A DNA stretch of 31,639 bases. It comes from Bacillota bacterium. Lineage in GTDB: Bacteria; Bacillota; UBA4882; UBA8346. The notes below the pieces were generated by a model that made no database searches, was not told the origin of the DNA, and saw nothing but the letters and a program-made list of their open reading frames with translations. The stretch lies in NCBI GenBank assembly GCA_023435565.1, contig JAEYRN010000040.1:1-31639 (forward strand), written 5' to 3'. This document shows positions 15,812 through 25,015 of this stretch, piece by piece (the first letter of the stretch is position 1; every line of letters begins with the position of its first letter). The translations under genes and the position numbers were made by a program.

Positions 15812-16855
15812 TTGAAGACACCAGTGGTTTTATTGGGGCATGGAAGTAAGAATTTGGCCGCCCATGAGGAATTCACGCAATTAAGAGATTTAGTTCGCCA
15901 ATTGGAACCGGATCGGGAGATAAACCTAGCATATTTACAATTAAAGGAACCCGATCTTAATTCAGTCATTCAAAAATTGGTTGATGAAAAGAATTCGGAA
16001 GTTATTGTTATTCCGGTTTTCCTCTTTGCAGGCAACCATATTAAAGAAGATATTCCGGAACTGATAAACGATCTAAAAAGAAATTTTCCCAAATTACAAA
16101 TACATTTCGGGCGCCATCTAGGTCCGGAATGGCGAATTGCGGGTTTGGTGAAAGAAAGAATTACGGTTACCGATTATGGTTCTAAACTACTAACAGATAA
16201 CGGGAATTATAACGGGAGGCCGGAATTTATCCAAAATCCGATGGAGATCGAATCCCGTAGTTTTGAAATAATTGACCGGGAATTAAAATACTTCAAACCT
16301 AATTGGCAACCGGCAGAATATGAAGTGATTAGAAGAGTGGTTCATACTACCGCCGACTTTAATTGGGCTGAATTAATCGAATTTCATCCTCAGGCAATAA
16401 CGGCTGGAATTAGAGCACTCAGAGAAGGCACCCGGATCGTCACCGATGTCCGGATGTCACTGGTCGGGATTGGGAAACGTCCCACTGAAAAGTTTGGTTC
16501 GAAGGTTGAATGTTATATCGATGATCCGGAGATAAAAAAGGTTAATGCGGAAACCGGAAAAACCCGGGCTATGCTTGGCTTGGCCAAAGCATGTACCGGT
16601 ATGGAGCGGGGAATCGTCGTGATAGGCAATGCGCCTACGGCCCTTGTTGAGTTAGCGGATTTAATAACTGAAGGTAAGGCCCGTCCCGACCTGATCGTCG
16701 GGACTCCAGTGGGATTTGTTGGAGCTGCCGAATCGAAAGAATTATTAAGGGAATTGGGTGTCCCATATATCCGTACTTTGGGGCGGAAGGGCGGGAGCAC
16801 AATAGCTGCGGCTATTGTGAATGCTTTAAGTAGACTGGCGGAACAGGAGTTATGA
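15812..16855 (+). CDS. cbiX-cbiC: Sirohydrochlorin cobaltochelatase fused to precorrin-8X methylmutase
   Basis: A 347-residue fusion of an early and a late enzyme. Residues 1-120 are a short-form CbiX that inserts cobalt into sirohydrochlorin, with the two metal-handling histidines H10 (LLGHGS) and H76 (FAGNHIKEDIP). A linker of about 25 residues follows. Residues 145-347 are CbiC/CobH, which moves the methyl group from C11 to C12 to give cobyrinic acid: H178 in RRVVHTTADF is the expected catalytic residue, with TDVRMSLVGI, the VIGNAPTAL segment and VGTPVGFVGAAESKE. The start is TTG with GGAGGAG eight bases upstream; no ATG lies nearby in frame. Confidence 0.93.
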   Translation: MKTPVVLLGHGSKNLAAHEEFTQLRDLVRQLEPDREINLAYLQLKEPDLNSVIQKLVDEKNSEVIVIPVFLFAGNHIKEDIPELINDLKRNFPKLQIHFGRHLGPEWRIAGLVKERITVTDYGSKLLTDNGNYNGRPEFIQNPMEIESRSFEIIDRELKYFKPNWQPAEYEVIRRVVHTTADFNWAELIEFHPQAITAGIRALREGTRIVTDVRMSLVGIGKRPTEKFGSKVECYIDDPEIKKVNAETGKTRAMLGLAKACTGMERGIVVIGNAPTALVELADLITEGKARPDLIVGTPVGFVGAAESKELLRELGVPYIRTLGRKGGSTIAAAIVNALSRLAEQEL

Positions 16856-18192
16856 CGCCGGGTTTAGTGATAGCCGGTACCCATAGCGGATGTGGTAAGA
16901 CAACTATTACTTTGGGTTTAATGGCTGCTTTAGTTAAACGGGGGTATCGGGTCCAAGGTTTTAAGACCGGCCCCGATTATCTCGATCCTACATTTTACCG
17001 GGCGGTTACTGGCCGGGAAGGCGAAAATCTGGATACTTGGATGGTCGGAAATTATCAGGTAGGCAGAATCTATCAGGAAGCCTCTTCCGGTTCTGACTTG
17101 GCAGTGGTTGAAGGGGTTATGGGCCTCTTTGACGGAGTTTCGGCAACAGACGAAGCCGGAAGTACAGCCGGACTTGCCAAGGTTTTGGGCCTGCCTGTGG
17201 TTTTAGTGATTGATGCCCGGAGTATGGCCAGGAGTGTTGCCGCCATTGTTAAAGGATTTACCGAATTAGATCCCGACATCAAGTTCGGTGGGGTTATTTT
17301 AAACCGGGTTGGAAGTGATAAGCATTTCAAAATATTAAAAGAAGCTATTAATTCCTTTTCCTCCGTTAAAGTGTTGGGTTACCTGCCAAGGGAAACTTCA
17401 ATTACATTACCTGAGCGTCATTTGGGGCTGGTTCCCTACTATGAGGAAATAGGTTTTAAAAAACAATTGGATAGTTTGGCTGATCTGATTGAAGCTAGTC
17501 TAGATATAGATGAAATTAGGGCAACTTTTCAAGAACCAAAAATAAAACAACATAGCTATATGAACGACCCGAAAACCGAAGGGGTAAGGATTGGAGTCGC
17601 CCGTGACCGTGCTTTTGGCTTTTACTATCAGGATAATCTGCGAATGCTGGAAAAGGCCGGAGTGAAGTTGGTAAACTTTTCGCCATTAACGGACCTGGAA
17701 TTACCTTGTGGACTTAATGGGCTATATCTTGGCGGGGGTTATCCTGAGCTTTTTGCGGCGCAACTAGAGGCAAATGGTAAAATGAAGGCGTCAATTTCTG
17801 ATTTCATTAATAGGGGTTTACCGGTCTATGCCGAATGCGGCGGTTTAATGTATCTTGGAAAGAGTATCAAGAATAAAGATGGAAACTTTAAGATGATTGG
17901 AGCATTGGATATTGAGGTTGGAATGGCGGAAAAGCGAATTGCCTTGGGCTATTGTGAGGTAACTGCTTTGACGGATAATATTTTGTTACGTAAAGGAGAA
18001 AACGCTCGGGGTCATGAATTTCATTACTCTGAGATTCTTAGGAGCAATGAAACAGGAAACGCTTTTATAACAAAACAGTATCAAACGATTGGTTTCCAGA
18101 AAGGCAATTTATTAGCTTCATATGTTCATCTTCATTTCGGTTCCAATCCTGAAATTGCGAAACATTTTGCATTAACTTGCAGTAAGGAGTAA
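16852..18192 (+). CDS. cbiA: Cobyrinate a,c-diamide synthase
   Basis: A 446-residue ATP- and glutamine-dependent amidase that converts the a and c carboxylates of cobyrinate to amides. The N-terminal part is a dethiobiotin-synthetase-like P-loop domain with GTHSGCGKTT at residues 8-17, KTGPDYLDP and EGVMGLFDG. The C-terminal part is a class I-like glutamine amidotransferase with the nucleophile C329 in YAECGGLMYL and a conserved GHEFHYSE histidine region. Length is normal. ATG overlaps the upstream stop by four bases, with AGGAG very close in front of it. Confidence 0.95.
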   Translation: MTPGLVIAGTHSGCGKTTITLGLMAALVKRGYRVQGFKTGPDYLDPTFYRAVTGREGENLDTWMVGNYQVGRIYQEASSGSDLAVVEGVMGLFDGVSATDEAGSTAGLAKVLGLPVVLVIDARSMARSVAAIVKGFTELDPDIKFGGVILNRVGSDKHFKILKEAINSFSSVKVLGYLPRETSITLPERHLGLVPYYEEIGFKKQLDSLADLIEASLDIDEIRATFQEPKIKQHSYMNDPKTEGVRIGVARDRAFGFYYQDNLRMLEKAGVKLVNFSPLTDLELPCGLNGLYLGGGYPELFAAQLEANGKMKASISDFINRGLPVYAECGGLMYLGKSIKNKDGNFKMIGALDIEVGMAEKRIALGYCEVTALTDNILLRKGENARGHEFHYSEILRSNETGNAFITKQYQTIGFQKGNLLASYVHLHFGSNPEIAKHFALTCSKE

Positions 18193-18195
18193 ATT

Positions 18196-18720
18196 ATGAA
18201 ACAAGGAATAATTGAGGTCTATACAGGTGACGGCAAAGGGAAAACAACTGCTGCGATTGGTTTGGCGACGCGGGCATGGGGACGGGGGCTCAAAGTTAAA
18301 GTTTTTCAGTTTTTAAAGGCCCCGGGTGGTTCCGGGGAACATTGGGCTTTTTTAGGTTTTAACCCGCCCCTTCACATATATCCCTTGGGTACTGGCGAGT
18401 TTATTCAAAACAGGCCTCCTGAAACAAAAGAAATCACCTTAGCCGAAGAAGGTTGGGAACAAGTTAAGCGAGGGATTTTGTCGGACACATTGGATTTAGT
18501 TGTTATTGACGAGCTAAGTCATGTAATTAATAAAGGATTGTTAACATTGGATAAAGTATTGGCTGTTTTAAAAGAAAAACCGGCCCGGTTGGAGTTGGTA
18601 CTAACCGGCCGCGATATGCCCGGAGAAATAATTGAGTTAGCGGATTTGGTAACTGAGATGAAGATGTTAAAACATCCTTATCAAAAGGGATTACCTGCCC
18701 GCGAAGGGATTGAGTATTAA
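18196..18720 (+). CDS. cobO: Corrinoid adenosyltransferase (CobO/BtuR type)
   Basis: A 174-residue enzyme that transfers the adenosyl group of ATP to the Co(I) corrinoid. The P-loop GDGKGKTT is at residues 11-18. KVKVFQFLK, the DLVVIDELSHVINKGL Walker B segment, LVLTGR and the C-terminal MLKHPYQKGLPAREGIEY complete the family pattern. ATG start with AAGGAG eight bases before it, three bases after the cbiA stop. It belongs to the CobO/BtuR group, not the unrelated PduO or EutT types. Confidence 0.96.
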   Translation: MKQGIIEVYTGDGKGKTTAAIGLATRAWGRGLKVKVFQFLKAPGGSGEHWAFLGFNPPLHIYPLGTGEFIQNRPPETKEITLAEEGWEQVKRGILSDTLDLVVIDELSHVINKGLLTLDKVLAVLKEKPARLELVLTGRDMPGEIIELADLVTEMKMLKHPYQKGLPAREGIEY

Positions 18721-18723
18721 TAA

Positions 18724-19641
18724 TTGAGACAAGAGCTGATTATTGGAACCCGCGGTAGTAAACTGGCTTTGATTCAAACTCGGAAAGTTGTTGATCTGTT
18801 AAAAAACATTAAAGGAATTTATGTATCTGTACGGGTTATCAGCACCGAAGGGGACCGGAGACAGGATTTATCCTTGCGGGGGAATGGCGGTTTAGGTCTT
18901 TTTGTTAAAGAAATTGAAAAAGCCTTACTGCAAGGAGAAATAGATTTAGCAGTCCATAGTCTTAAAGATTTACCGGTGGAAGAGAATTGTGGTTTGAAAT
19001 TAGCTGCTTTTTTGAAACGCGATGACCCGCGGGAGGTTTTAATTGCAAATCGGTTCAATAATCTAAATGAGGCCCCTGCCGGAACGGTAATCGGGTCTTC
19101 CAGCCTGCGTAGAGTATATCAATTGCAACGGTTAAATAATAGTTGCGAGTTTCGTGATATTCGAGGTAATGTCGATACTAGGGTCAAAAAAATGAAAGCC
19201 GGTCAATACGATGGGATAATTCTGGCCATGGCCGGATTAAAAAGGTTAGGCCTTGAGCATCAGGCAGCTCAAATCTTTACTCCCGAAGAATGCCTCCCTG
19301 CGCCCGGTCAAGGCGCGATTACAGTCCAAATCCGGGAAGAGGACTTTAAAAAACCCGGTTTGTTTGAGGAAATTACTACGGTCTTAAATGATCGGACAAC
19401 TGAAATCGCGGTGACTGCCGAACGGGAATTATTGAAGTTGCTGGGCGGCGGTTGCCGTTACCCTGTCGGAGCATTAGGAACAATCTATGGAACGGAACTT
19501 AATTTGACCGGGATGGTTGCCGATTCACGGGGTGAACAGATGCTGAACCATTCAATAATAGGACCTTCCGAGAAGCCGGAACAGGTGGCAAAAGATTTGG
19601 CGGAATGGTTTAACGGGAAAGGAATCATCGATTGGAATTAA
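18724..19641 (+). CDS. hemC: Hydroxymethylbilane synthase (porphobilinogen deaminase)
   Basis: A 305-residue enzyme that joins four porphobilinogen units into hydroxymethylbilane. GTRGSKLALIQT at the start, AVHSLKDLP (with the catalytic aspartate after it, in this family close to RDDPRE), SSSLRR, DIRGNVDTR and APGQGAI are all conserved. C244 in LGGGCRYPVGA is the dipyrromethane-cofactor cysteine. The TTG start three bases after cobO is preferred because the conserved GTRGSKLAL begins eight residues later and no ATG is near; a clear Shine-Dalgarno site is lacking, so it may depend on coupling with cobO. Confidence 0.95.
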   Translation: MRQELIIGTRGSKLALIQTRKVVDLLKNIKGIYVSVRVISTEGDRRQDLSLRGNGGLGLFVKEIEKALLQGEIDLAVHSLKDLPVEENCGLKLAAFLKRDDPREVLIANRFNNLNEAPAGTVIGSSSLRRVYQLQRLNNSCEFRDIRGNVDTRVKKMKAGQYDGIILAMAGLKRLGLEHQAAQIFTPEECLPAPGQGAITVQIREEDFKKPGLFEEITTVLNDRTTEIAVTAERELLKLLGGGCRYPVGALGTIYGTELNLTGMVADSRGEQMLNHSIIGPSEKPEQVAKDLAEWFNGKGIIDWN

Positions 19642-21161
19642 TGAACGGAAAAAACGGAATTGTCTATTTGGTAGGGGCAGGTCCCGGCGATCCGGGTTTG
19701 CTTACATTAAAGGGAAAGAATTGTTTGGAAAGAGCGGAAGTAGTCGTTTATGATCGGCTGTCGGCAGAATCCTTATTGGAGTTTGCTCCGGAAGACGCAA
19801 TCCGGATTGATGTCGGCAAAGAGCCCGGGAATCATCCCATACCCCAACAAGAAATCAACCGGATCCTCTTTGAACATGCCAAATCCGGGAAGCGGGTAGT
19901 TAGGCTAAAAGGAGGCGACCCTTTTCTATTCGGGCGTGGCGGTGAGGAAGCTTTAGCCCTTAAAAAAGAAGGTATCCCTTTTGAAATTGTGCCTGGAGTC
20001 ACTTCGGCATTTGCGGTTCCTGCTTACGCCGGGATTCCGGTTACCCACCGGGGTGTAGCCAATCGGGTGACGGTTTTGACCGGACATGAAGTAGGCGAGA
20101 AAGTTTCCGACGAACCGGATTGGGGAAATTTGGCTGGTAAAGGCCGAACATTGGTAATCTTGATGGGAGTCGCTAATTTAGATTCAATAATAAATAAGTT
20201 GCTTGAACATGGGGTCTCCGGTCAATTTCCGGCGGCGATTATTGAAAATGGAGCTACCTCCGGACAACGTCTTCTCAAGACTAGTCTTCAAGAACTTAAC
20301 TTCAAAGCCAAAGTAGCCAATATAAAGTCACCGGCAGTCGTTATAATCGGAGAAGTTAGCAATTTAGCCGAGAAACTTGACTGGTTTAAACCGGATCAGA
20401 CCTTGTCCGGCAAAAAAATTATTATTACCAGGCCTGATGGGCAGAACCTAAAATTGGCGGAATTAATTAGTTGTGCCGGTGGGGAGCCGCTGCTTTACCC
20501 CACTATTAAAATCAACCATGTTTTAGATATAGAAAGTGATAATATGTGGAATTACTTTAAAAAAGCGGGTTGGTTAGTATTTACCAGCACCAATGGTGTA
20601 GTTGGATTTTTTAAAGGACTTAAAGCTAAGGGGTTGGATACCCGTTTCTTAAATGGTTTAAAGATTGCGGCCATTGGCGCTGCAACTGCCGGAGTACTAG
20701 AAGAACGAGGAATAACTGCGGATTTAGTTCCCGAACATTATACCGGAGCTGATTTGTGCCGAAAACTAGGGCCCTTAGTTGCGCATGAAAAAGTTGTTTT
20801 AATACGAGTATATGACGCCCCGCGAGAGCTGGCTGATGGTTTACGAAACTGTGGCGCAGAGGTGAAAGAATATTCGGTATATCGTGTTGAGACAGAGACG
20901 GGTAATGTTTCAAAGATTTGTAATGCATTACAACAAAAGCAAGTTGATGCGGTCACCTTCACTAGTCCCTCAACGGTAAAGGGTTTTCTGGAAAATATCA
21001 GTTTCAATGTTAATTATCTTTCAGGAGTGAAAGTGGTTTGTATCGGGCCGGTTACCGCCAAATACGCTAAAAGCCAAGGGATTAGGGTTGATGCTGTTTC
21101 GTCCAATAGTGGAGATTTGGAAATGGTAGCGGAATTGAAGAAGATACTATACAGCGAATAA
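19641..21161 (+). CDS. cobA-hemD: Uroporphyrinogen-III C-methyltransferase fused to uroporphyrinogen-III synthase
   Basis: A 506-residue fusion. The first 245 residues are CobA/SumT, which methylates C2 and C7 to make precorrin-2: YLVGAGPGDPGLLTLKG, RLKGGDPFLFGRGGEE, VPGVTSAFAVPAYAGIP and the TGHE motif. The last 250 are HemD, which closes and flips ring D of hydroxymethylbilane: IIITRPDGQN, WLVFTSTNGV, KIAAIGAATAGVL and DAVTFTSPSTV. Thus one protein makes uroporphyrinogen III and uses it at once. This fusion is common in Firmicutes. The ATG shares its A with the hemC stop (TAATG); a TTG three codons earlier is less likely. Confidence 0.95.
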   Translation: MNGKNGIVYLVGAGPGDPGLLTLKGKNCLERAEVVVYDRLSAESLLEFAPEDAIRIDVGKEPGNHPIPQQEINRILFEHAKSGKRVVRLKGGDPFLFGRGGEEALALKKEGIPFEIVPGVTSAFAVPAYAGIPVTHRGVANRVTVLTGHEVGEKVSDEPDWGNLAGKGRTLVILMGVANLDSIINKLLEHGVSGQFPAAIIENGATSGQRLLKTSLQELNFKAKVANIKSPAVVIIGEVSNLAEKLDWFKPDQTLSGKKIIITRPDGQNLKLAELISCAGGEPLLYPTIKINHVLDIESDNMWNYFKKAGWLVFTSTNGVVGFFKGLKAKGLDTRFLNGLKIAAIGAATAGVLEERGITADLVPEHYTGADLCRKLGPLVAHEKVVLIRVYDAPRELADGLRNCGAEVKEYSVYRVETETGNVSKICNALQQKQVDAVTFTSPSTVKGFLENISFNVNYLSGVKVVCIGPVTAKYAKSQGIRVDAVSSNSGDLEMVAELKKILYSE

Positions 21162-21210
21162 TACGCCTAATACTAGTTAATTGTATTCGATTATCACAGG
21201 AGTGAAGAAA

Positions 21211-22200
21211 ATGTCCTTTCCAACACATCGGTTGCGGCGAATCCGTCAAAATCCGGCATTACGAAATTTAATCCGGGAAACACAACTAAATGTTAATGAT
21301 CTGATTTACCCACTATTTATAGTTCCGGGTCAAAAATTAAAGAAAGAAATAACGTCATTACCGGGAAATTATCATTTTTCAGTCGACATGCTCAAAGGTG
21401 AGATTGACGCGCTTTCCGCTCTTGGAATCAACGCTGTCTTACTTTTCGGTTTACCGGAGTATAAGGATGAAGTCGGGTCTAGCGCCTATCAGAATAATGG
21501 AACAGTGCAACGGGCTATTCGCGCCATTAAGGGGATTAATCCGGAGTTAGCGATTATCCCGGATTTATGCCTCTGTGAATATACCAGTCATGGACATTGC
21601 GGGATTATTAAAGATGGTCAAGTTGATAATGACTCTACTCTAAATGTATTACAACAAGTTGCTTTGTCTTATGCCGAAGCCGGAGCGGATCTAATTGCGC
21701 CTTCGGATATGATGGATGGTCGAGTGCAAGCGATCCGGGAAATATTGGACCGGAAAGGTTTTGTTAATACTCCGATTTTATCATACGCCGCCAAATACGC
21801 TTCCGGTTTTTACGGACCATTTAGGGAAGCTGCCGATTCGACGCCGCAGTTTGGCGACAGATCTTCTTATCAAATGGATCCGGCTAACGGTGACGAAGCT
21901 TTGCGTGAAATCGCCGCTGATATCGAGGAAGGGGCGGATTTAGTAATGGTTAAACCGGCCCTTAGTTATTTGGATGTAATTAGTCGAGCAAGGGAGAGTT
22001 TTAATATTCCAATCGTCGCTTATAATGTCAGCGGTGAGTATGCAATGGTCAAGGCCGCTGCTACTAGGGGTTGGATTGACGGTAAAAGAGTGACTCTGGA
22101 GATTTTGACCTCGATTAAACGGGCCGGGGCTGATGTGATCATCAGCTATCACGCCAAGGAAGCCGCCGGTTGGCTTCGGGAAGGGAATAATCATGGCTGA
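21211..22200 (+). CDS. hemB: Delta-aminolevulinic acid dehydratase (porphobilinogen synthase)
   Basis: A 329-residue enzyme that condenses two 5-aminolevulinate molecules into porphobilinogen. The Schiff-base lysine is K248 (MVKPALSYLD), and K195 (YAAKYASGFYGPFREA) is the second active-site lysine. C120, C122 and C130 in DLCLCEYTSHGHCG form the three-cysteine zinc site, so it is of the zinc-dependent type. The ATG at 21211 has AGGAG eight bases upstream and gives the usual N terminus (SFPTHRLRRIR); an in-frame TTG at 21181 has no such site. The end overlaps hemL by eight bases. Confidence 0.97.
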   Translation: MSFPTHRLRRIRQNPALRNLIRETQLNVNDLIYPLFIVPGQKLKKEITSLPGNYHFSVDMLKGEIDALSALGINAVLLFGLPEYKDEVGSSAYQNNGTVQRAIRAIKGINPELAIIPDLCLCEYTSHGHCGIIKDGQVDNDSTLNVLQQVALSYAEAGADLIAPSDMMDGRVQAIREILDRKGFVNTPILSYAAKYASGFYGPFREAADSTPQFGDRSSYQMDPANGDEALREIAADIEEGADLVMVKPALSYLDVISRARESFNIPIVAYNVSGEYAMVKAAATRGWIDGKRVTLEILTSIKRAGADVIISYHAKEAAGWLREGNNHG

Positions 22201-23497
22201 AATCAAATCAACCCGTTCAATTGAATTATTCAACCGGGCGTTGTCAAGCATCCCCGGTGGGGTTAACAGCCCGGTTCGGGCATTTAAAGGTGTGGGAGGA
22301 ACTCCCCGTTTTATCATTAAAGGTTCAGGAGCTTATCTCTGGGATGCGGATGGTAAACGTTATCTTGATTTTGTGGCTTCATGGGGTCCTCTAATTTTGG
22401 GTCACGCTCATCCCAAAGTGTTAATGGCGCTTCAAGAGACGATGGTTAAAGGGACCAGCTTCGGGGCTCCTACTGAGGGAGAAGTTGTTCTAGCGGAAAA
22501 AATAATTAACGCCTTTCCGGGAATGGAACGAATTCGGTTAGTTAATTCCGGAACTGAGGCAGCTATGAGCGCAATCCGGTTGGCACGGGCCTTTACAGGG
22601 AGAAGTAAGGTTGTCAAATTTGCCGGTTGTTACCATGGTCATGTTGACAGTTTACTGGTGAAAGCGGGTTCCGGAGCAGCTACATTGGGAATCCCAGATT
22701 CCGCAGGCATTAGCGAACAGCTTTCCGCTGAAACTTTGGTCCTTCCATATAACGACACTGAAGCATTGGATGAATTATTTAGAACCAAGGGGGAACAAAT
22801 CGCTGCCGTAATCGTGGAACCGGTTCCCGGGAATATGGGTTTGATTTTGCCAAAAACCGGTTACCTGGAGCGACTTAGGGAACTCACCCAAGCCAGTGGT
22901 TCTGTATTAATCTTTGATGAAGTAATTACCGGTTTTAGGGTTTGTTATGGCGGTGCACAACTATGCTACGGCGTAACTCCGGACTTAACCTGTCTGGGAA
23001 AGATTATCGGCGGCGGTCTTCCGGTGGGAGCATATGGCGGTAAAAAAGAAATAATGGCCTTAATAGCCCCGGAAGGGCCGGTATACCAGGCCGGTACATT
23101 GTCGGGAAACCCTTTGGCGGTTGCTGCCGGTATAACGACGCTTAAATTATTGGAAGAATCCGATCCTTATTCGGACCTAGCCAAAATCACTTCGGATTTT
23201 GTCCGAGAGTTAAGAACAATATTTTCGGAAAACGGGATTCCAGTTCAAATTAATCAGTTGGGATCGATGTTCACCATCTTTTTTACCCAGGAACCGGTTT
23301 GTGATTATCAAACTGCTTCGTTGAGCGATAAACAATGTTACGCCCGTTTTTTCCATGCTATGCTCGAAGCTGGCTATTACTTCAGTCCGGGTCAGTTCGA
23401 AACTTGCTTTATATCGACGGTCCATACCGAGACTGACTTGGAAAGAGCTTTAGAAGCGGTGAGGGGGAAGGTTATTGCGGATTCCCTAATATCATAA
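22193..23497 (+). CDS. hemL: Glutamate-1-semialdehyde 2,1-aminomutase
   Basis: A 434-residue PLP enzyme that turns glutamate-1-semialdehyde, the product of HemA, into 5-aminolevulinate. The PLP-binding lysine is K270 in CLGKIIGGGLPVGAYGG. SIPGGVNSPVRAFKGVGGTP at the start, VNSGTEAAMSAIRLARAF, the CYHGHVDSLL block and LIFDEVITGFR are conserved. Length matches the family. It begins inside the last codons of hemB. Together with hemA, hemB, hemC and hemD it makes this array self-sufficient from charged tRNA to uroporphyrinogen III. Confidence 0.97.
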   Translation: MAEIKSTRSIELFNRALSSIPGGVNSPVRAFKGVGGTPRFIIKGSGAYLWDADGKRYLDFVASWGPLILGHAHPKVLMALQETMVKGTSFGAPTEGEVVLAEKIINAFPGMERIRLVNSGTEAAMSAIRLARAFTGRSKVVKFAGCYHGHVDSLLVKAGSGAATLGIPDSAGISEQLSAETLVLPYNDTEALDELFRTKGEQIAAVIVEPVPGNMGLILPKTGYLERLRELTQASGSVLIFDEVITGFRVCYGGAQLCYGVTPDLTCLGKIIGGGLPVGAYGGKKEIMALIAPEGPVYQAGTLSGNPLAVAAGITTLKLLEESDPYSDLAKITSDFVRELRTIFSENGIPVQINQLGSMFTIFFTQEPVCDYQTASLSDKQCYARFFHAMLEAGYYFSPGQFETCFISTVHTETDLERALEAVRGKVIADSLIS

Positions 23498-23512
23498 TTC
23501 GAGAGGTATTTA

Positions 23513-25015
23513 ATGCTTGCCAAGACTTTAATGATTCAAGGAACTTCATCAAGTGTAGGGAAGAGCTTGATTGTTGCCGGGCTATGCCGGGTATTTAACG
23601 ACTTGGGGCTGACGGTTGCGCCGTTTAAGTCACAAAATATGGCTTTAAACTCTACGGTTACCATGGATGGTTACGAGATTAGTCGTTCTCAGAACATGCA
23701 GGCAGAGGCTGCCCGGATCATCCCTAGAGTTGAAATGAACCCGGTCTTGTTAAAACCAAAAGGAGAGATGCGGGCTCAGGTGATTCTAAAAGGCAAACCT
23801 TACGGAGATTTTAGCGCTCGCGACTATCGGGAACAAGTTACTCCCAAGGCTTTAGAGGTGGTCGGAGATTGTCTTCGTGAATTACGCCGGGAATATGAAT
23901 TGGTAATTATTGAAGGCGCGGGTAGTCCGGCTGAGGTCAATTTGAAAGCCAATGACATTGCCAACATGAGAATCGCCAAATTAGCAGAAGCCCCGGTAAT
24001 CTTGGTAGGGGATATTGACCGTGGTGGTTGTTTGGCGGCCATCATCGGCACATTGGAATTGCTTACTCCCGAGGAACGTTCCCGGGTAAAAGGGTTAATT
24101 ATCAATAAATTCCGGGGAGATCTCAGCTTACTCCAACCAGGATTGGACTTTTTGGCAGAACGGACTGGAATTCCGATTATAGGTGTCGTACCATATATGG
24201 ATTTAAACTTGCCTGAAGAAGACTCCCAAGGACTGGAAAAAGAGAGTAAGAAACAAAAGAATCAAAATGCGTCAAAAATAAGAGTGGGAGTAATAAGGTT
24301 TCCCCGAATAGCAAATTTTACCGATTTTGACGCTTTAGCTTATGAGCCGAATCTGGAAGTCAATTTTATTGATGAACCAACTTTACTGGACAGTTGTGAT
24401 CTGGTAATCCTTCCCGGCACCAAAAATACGACCGCTGATTTAGCTTGGCTAATTCAGACCGGTTTTGCCGCGAGGATAATGGAAATAGTTGACGAAACGG
24501 TTATCTTCGGAATTTGCGGCGGTTTTCAAATGCTTGGTAAAGAAATTCGGGATCCGTTTCATCTGGAATCGGACGAGCCTTATATGGCGGGGTTAGATTT
24601 ACTTCCCGTAATCACTAGTTTCGAGAAGACCCCTAAAATTTTGCGGCAAGAAAAAGGGTTTTGGGTTGATGAGGATGGCTTCGAATCGATAATAAACGGT
24701 TATGAGATTCATCATGGTGTCAGCCAAATCGGAACAGCTGAAAACCTATTTCGTCTGGAATCGGGTGTGAAGGAAGGCTGCCGGGTTGGAAAAGTCTATG
24801 GAACTTACCTACACGGTTGCTTTGATAACGATAACTTTCGGACCGGATTTTTAAATCGGATCCGTAAAGAAAAAGGGCTTCCGGTTGCCAAGATCAGCCG
24901 ATCCTTTAAAAGTATTAGAGAAGATAGTTATCGGTTATTGGCGGAGACGCTCCGCTCTCATCTTGACATGGAAAAAATGATTAGTATTTTGGAGCTTAAT
25001 GATGTTGCTTCCTAA
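23513..25015 (+). CDS. cbiP: Adenosylcobyric acid synthase (glutamine-hydrolysing)
   Basis: A 500-residue amidase that converts the b, d, e and g carboxylates of adenosylcobyrinate a,c-diamide to amides (CbiP/CobQ). The N-terminal P-loop-like region is GTSSSVGKS at residues 10-18, with PFKSQNMALNS and EGAGSPAEVNLK. The glutamine amidotransferase domain has C335 in FGICGGFQMLG and a YEIHHGVS histidine block. It is related to CbiA but clearly distinct. ATG start with GAGAGG upstream, 15 bases after hemL. The last 17 bases overlap cbiB. Confidence 0.96.
   Translation: MLAKTLMIQGTSSSVGKSLIVAGLCRVFNDLGLTVAPFKSQNMALNSTVTMDGYEISRSQNMQAEAARIIPRVEMNPVLLKPKGEMRAQVILKGKPYGDFSARDYREQVTPKALEVVGDCLRELRREYELVIIEGAGSPAEVNLKANDIANMRIAKLAEAPVILVGDIDRGGCLAAIIGTLELLTPEERSRVKGLIINKFRGDLSLLQPGLDFLAERTGIPIIGVVPYMDLNLPEEDSQGLEKESKKQKNQNASKIRVGVIRFPRIANFTDFDALAYEPNLEVNFIDEPTLLDSCDLVILPGTKNTTADLAWLIQTGFAARIMEIVDETVIFGICGGFQMLGKEIRDPFHLESDEPYMAGLDLLPVITSFEKTPKILRQEKGFWVDEDGFESIINGYEIHHGVSQIGTAENLFRLESGVKEGCRVGKVYGTYLHGCFDNDNFRTGFLNRIRKEKGLPVAKISRSFKSIREDSYRLLAETLRSHLDMEKMISILELNDVAS

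Noticed and set aside
21940..22317. 125-codon minus-strand frame opposite hemB and hemL
   Set aside because: Both plus-strand genes are unambiguous here; this frame resembles no family.
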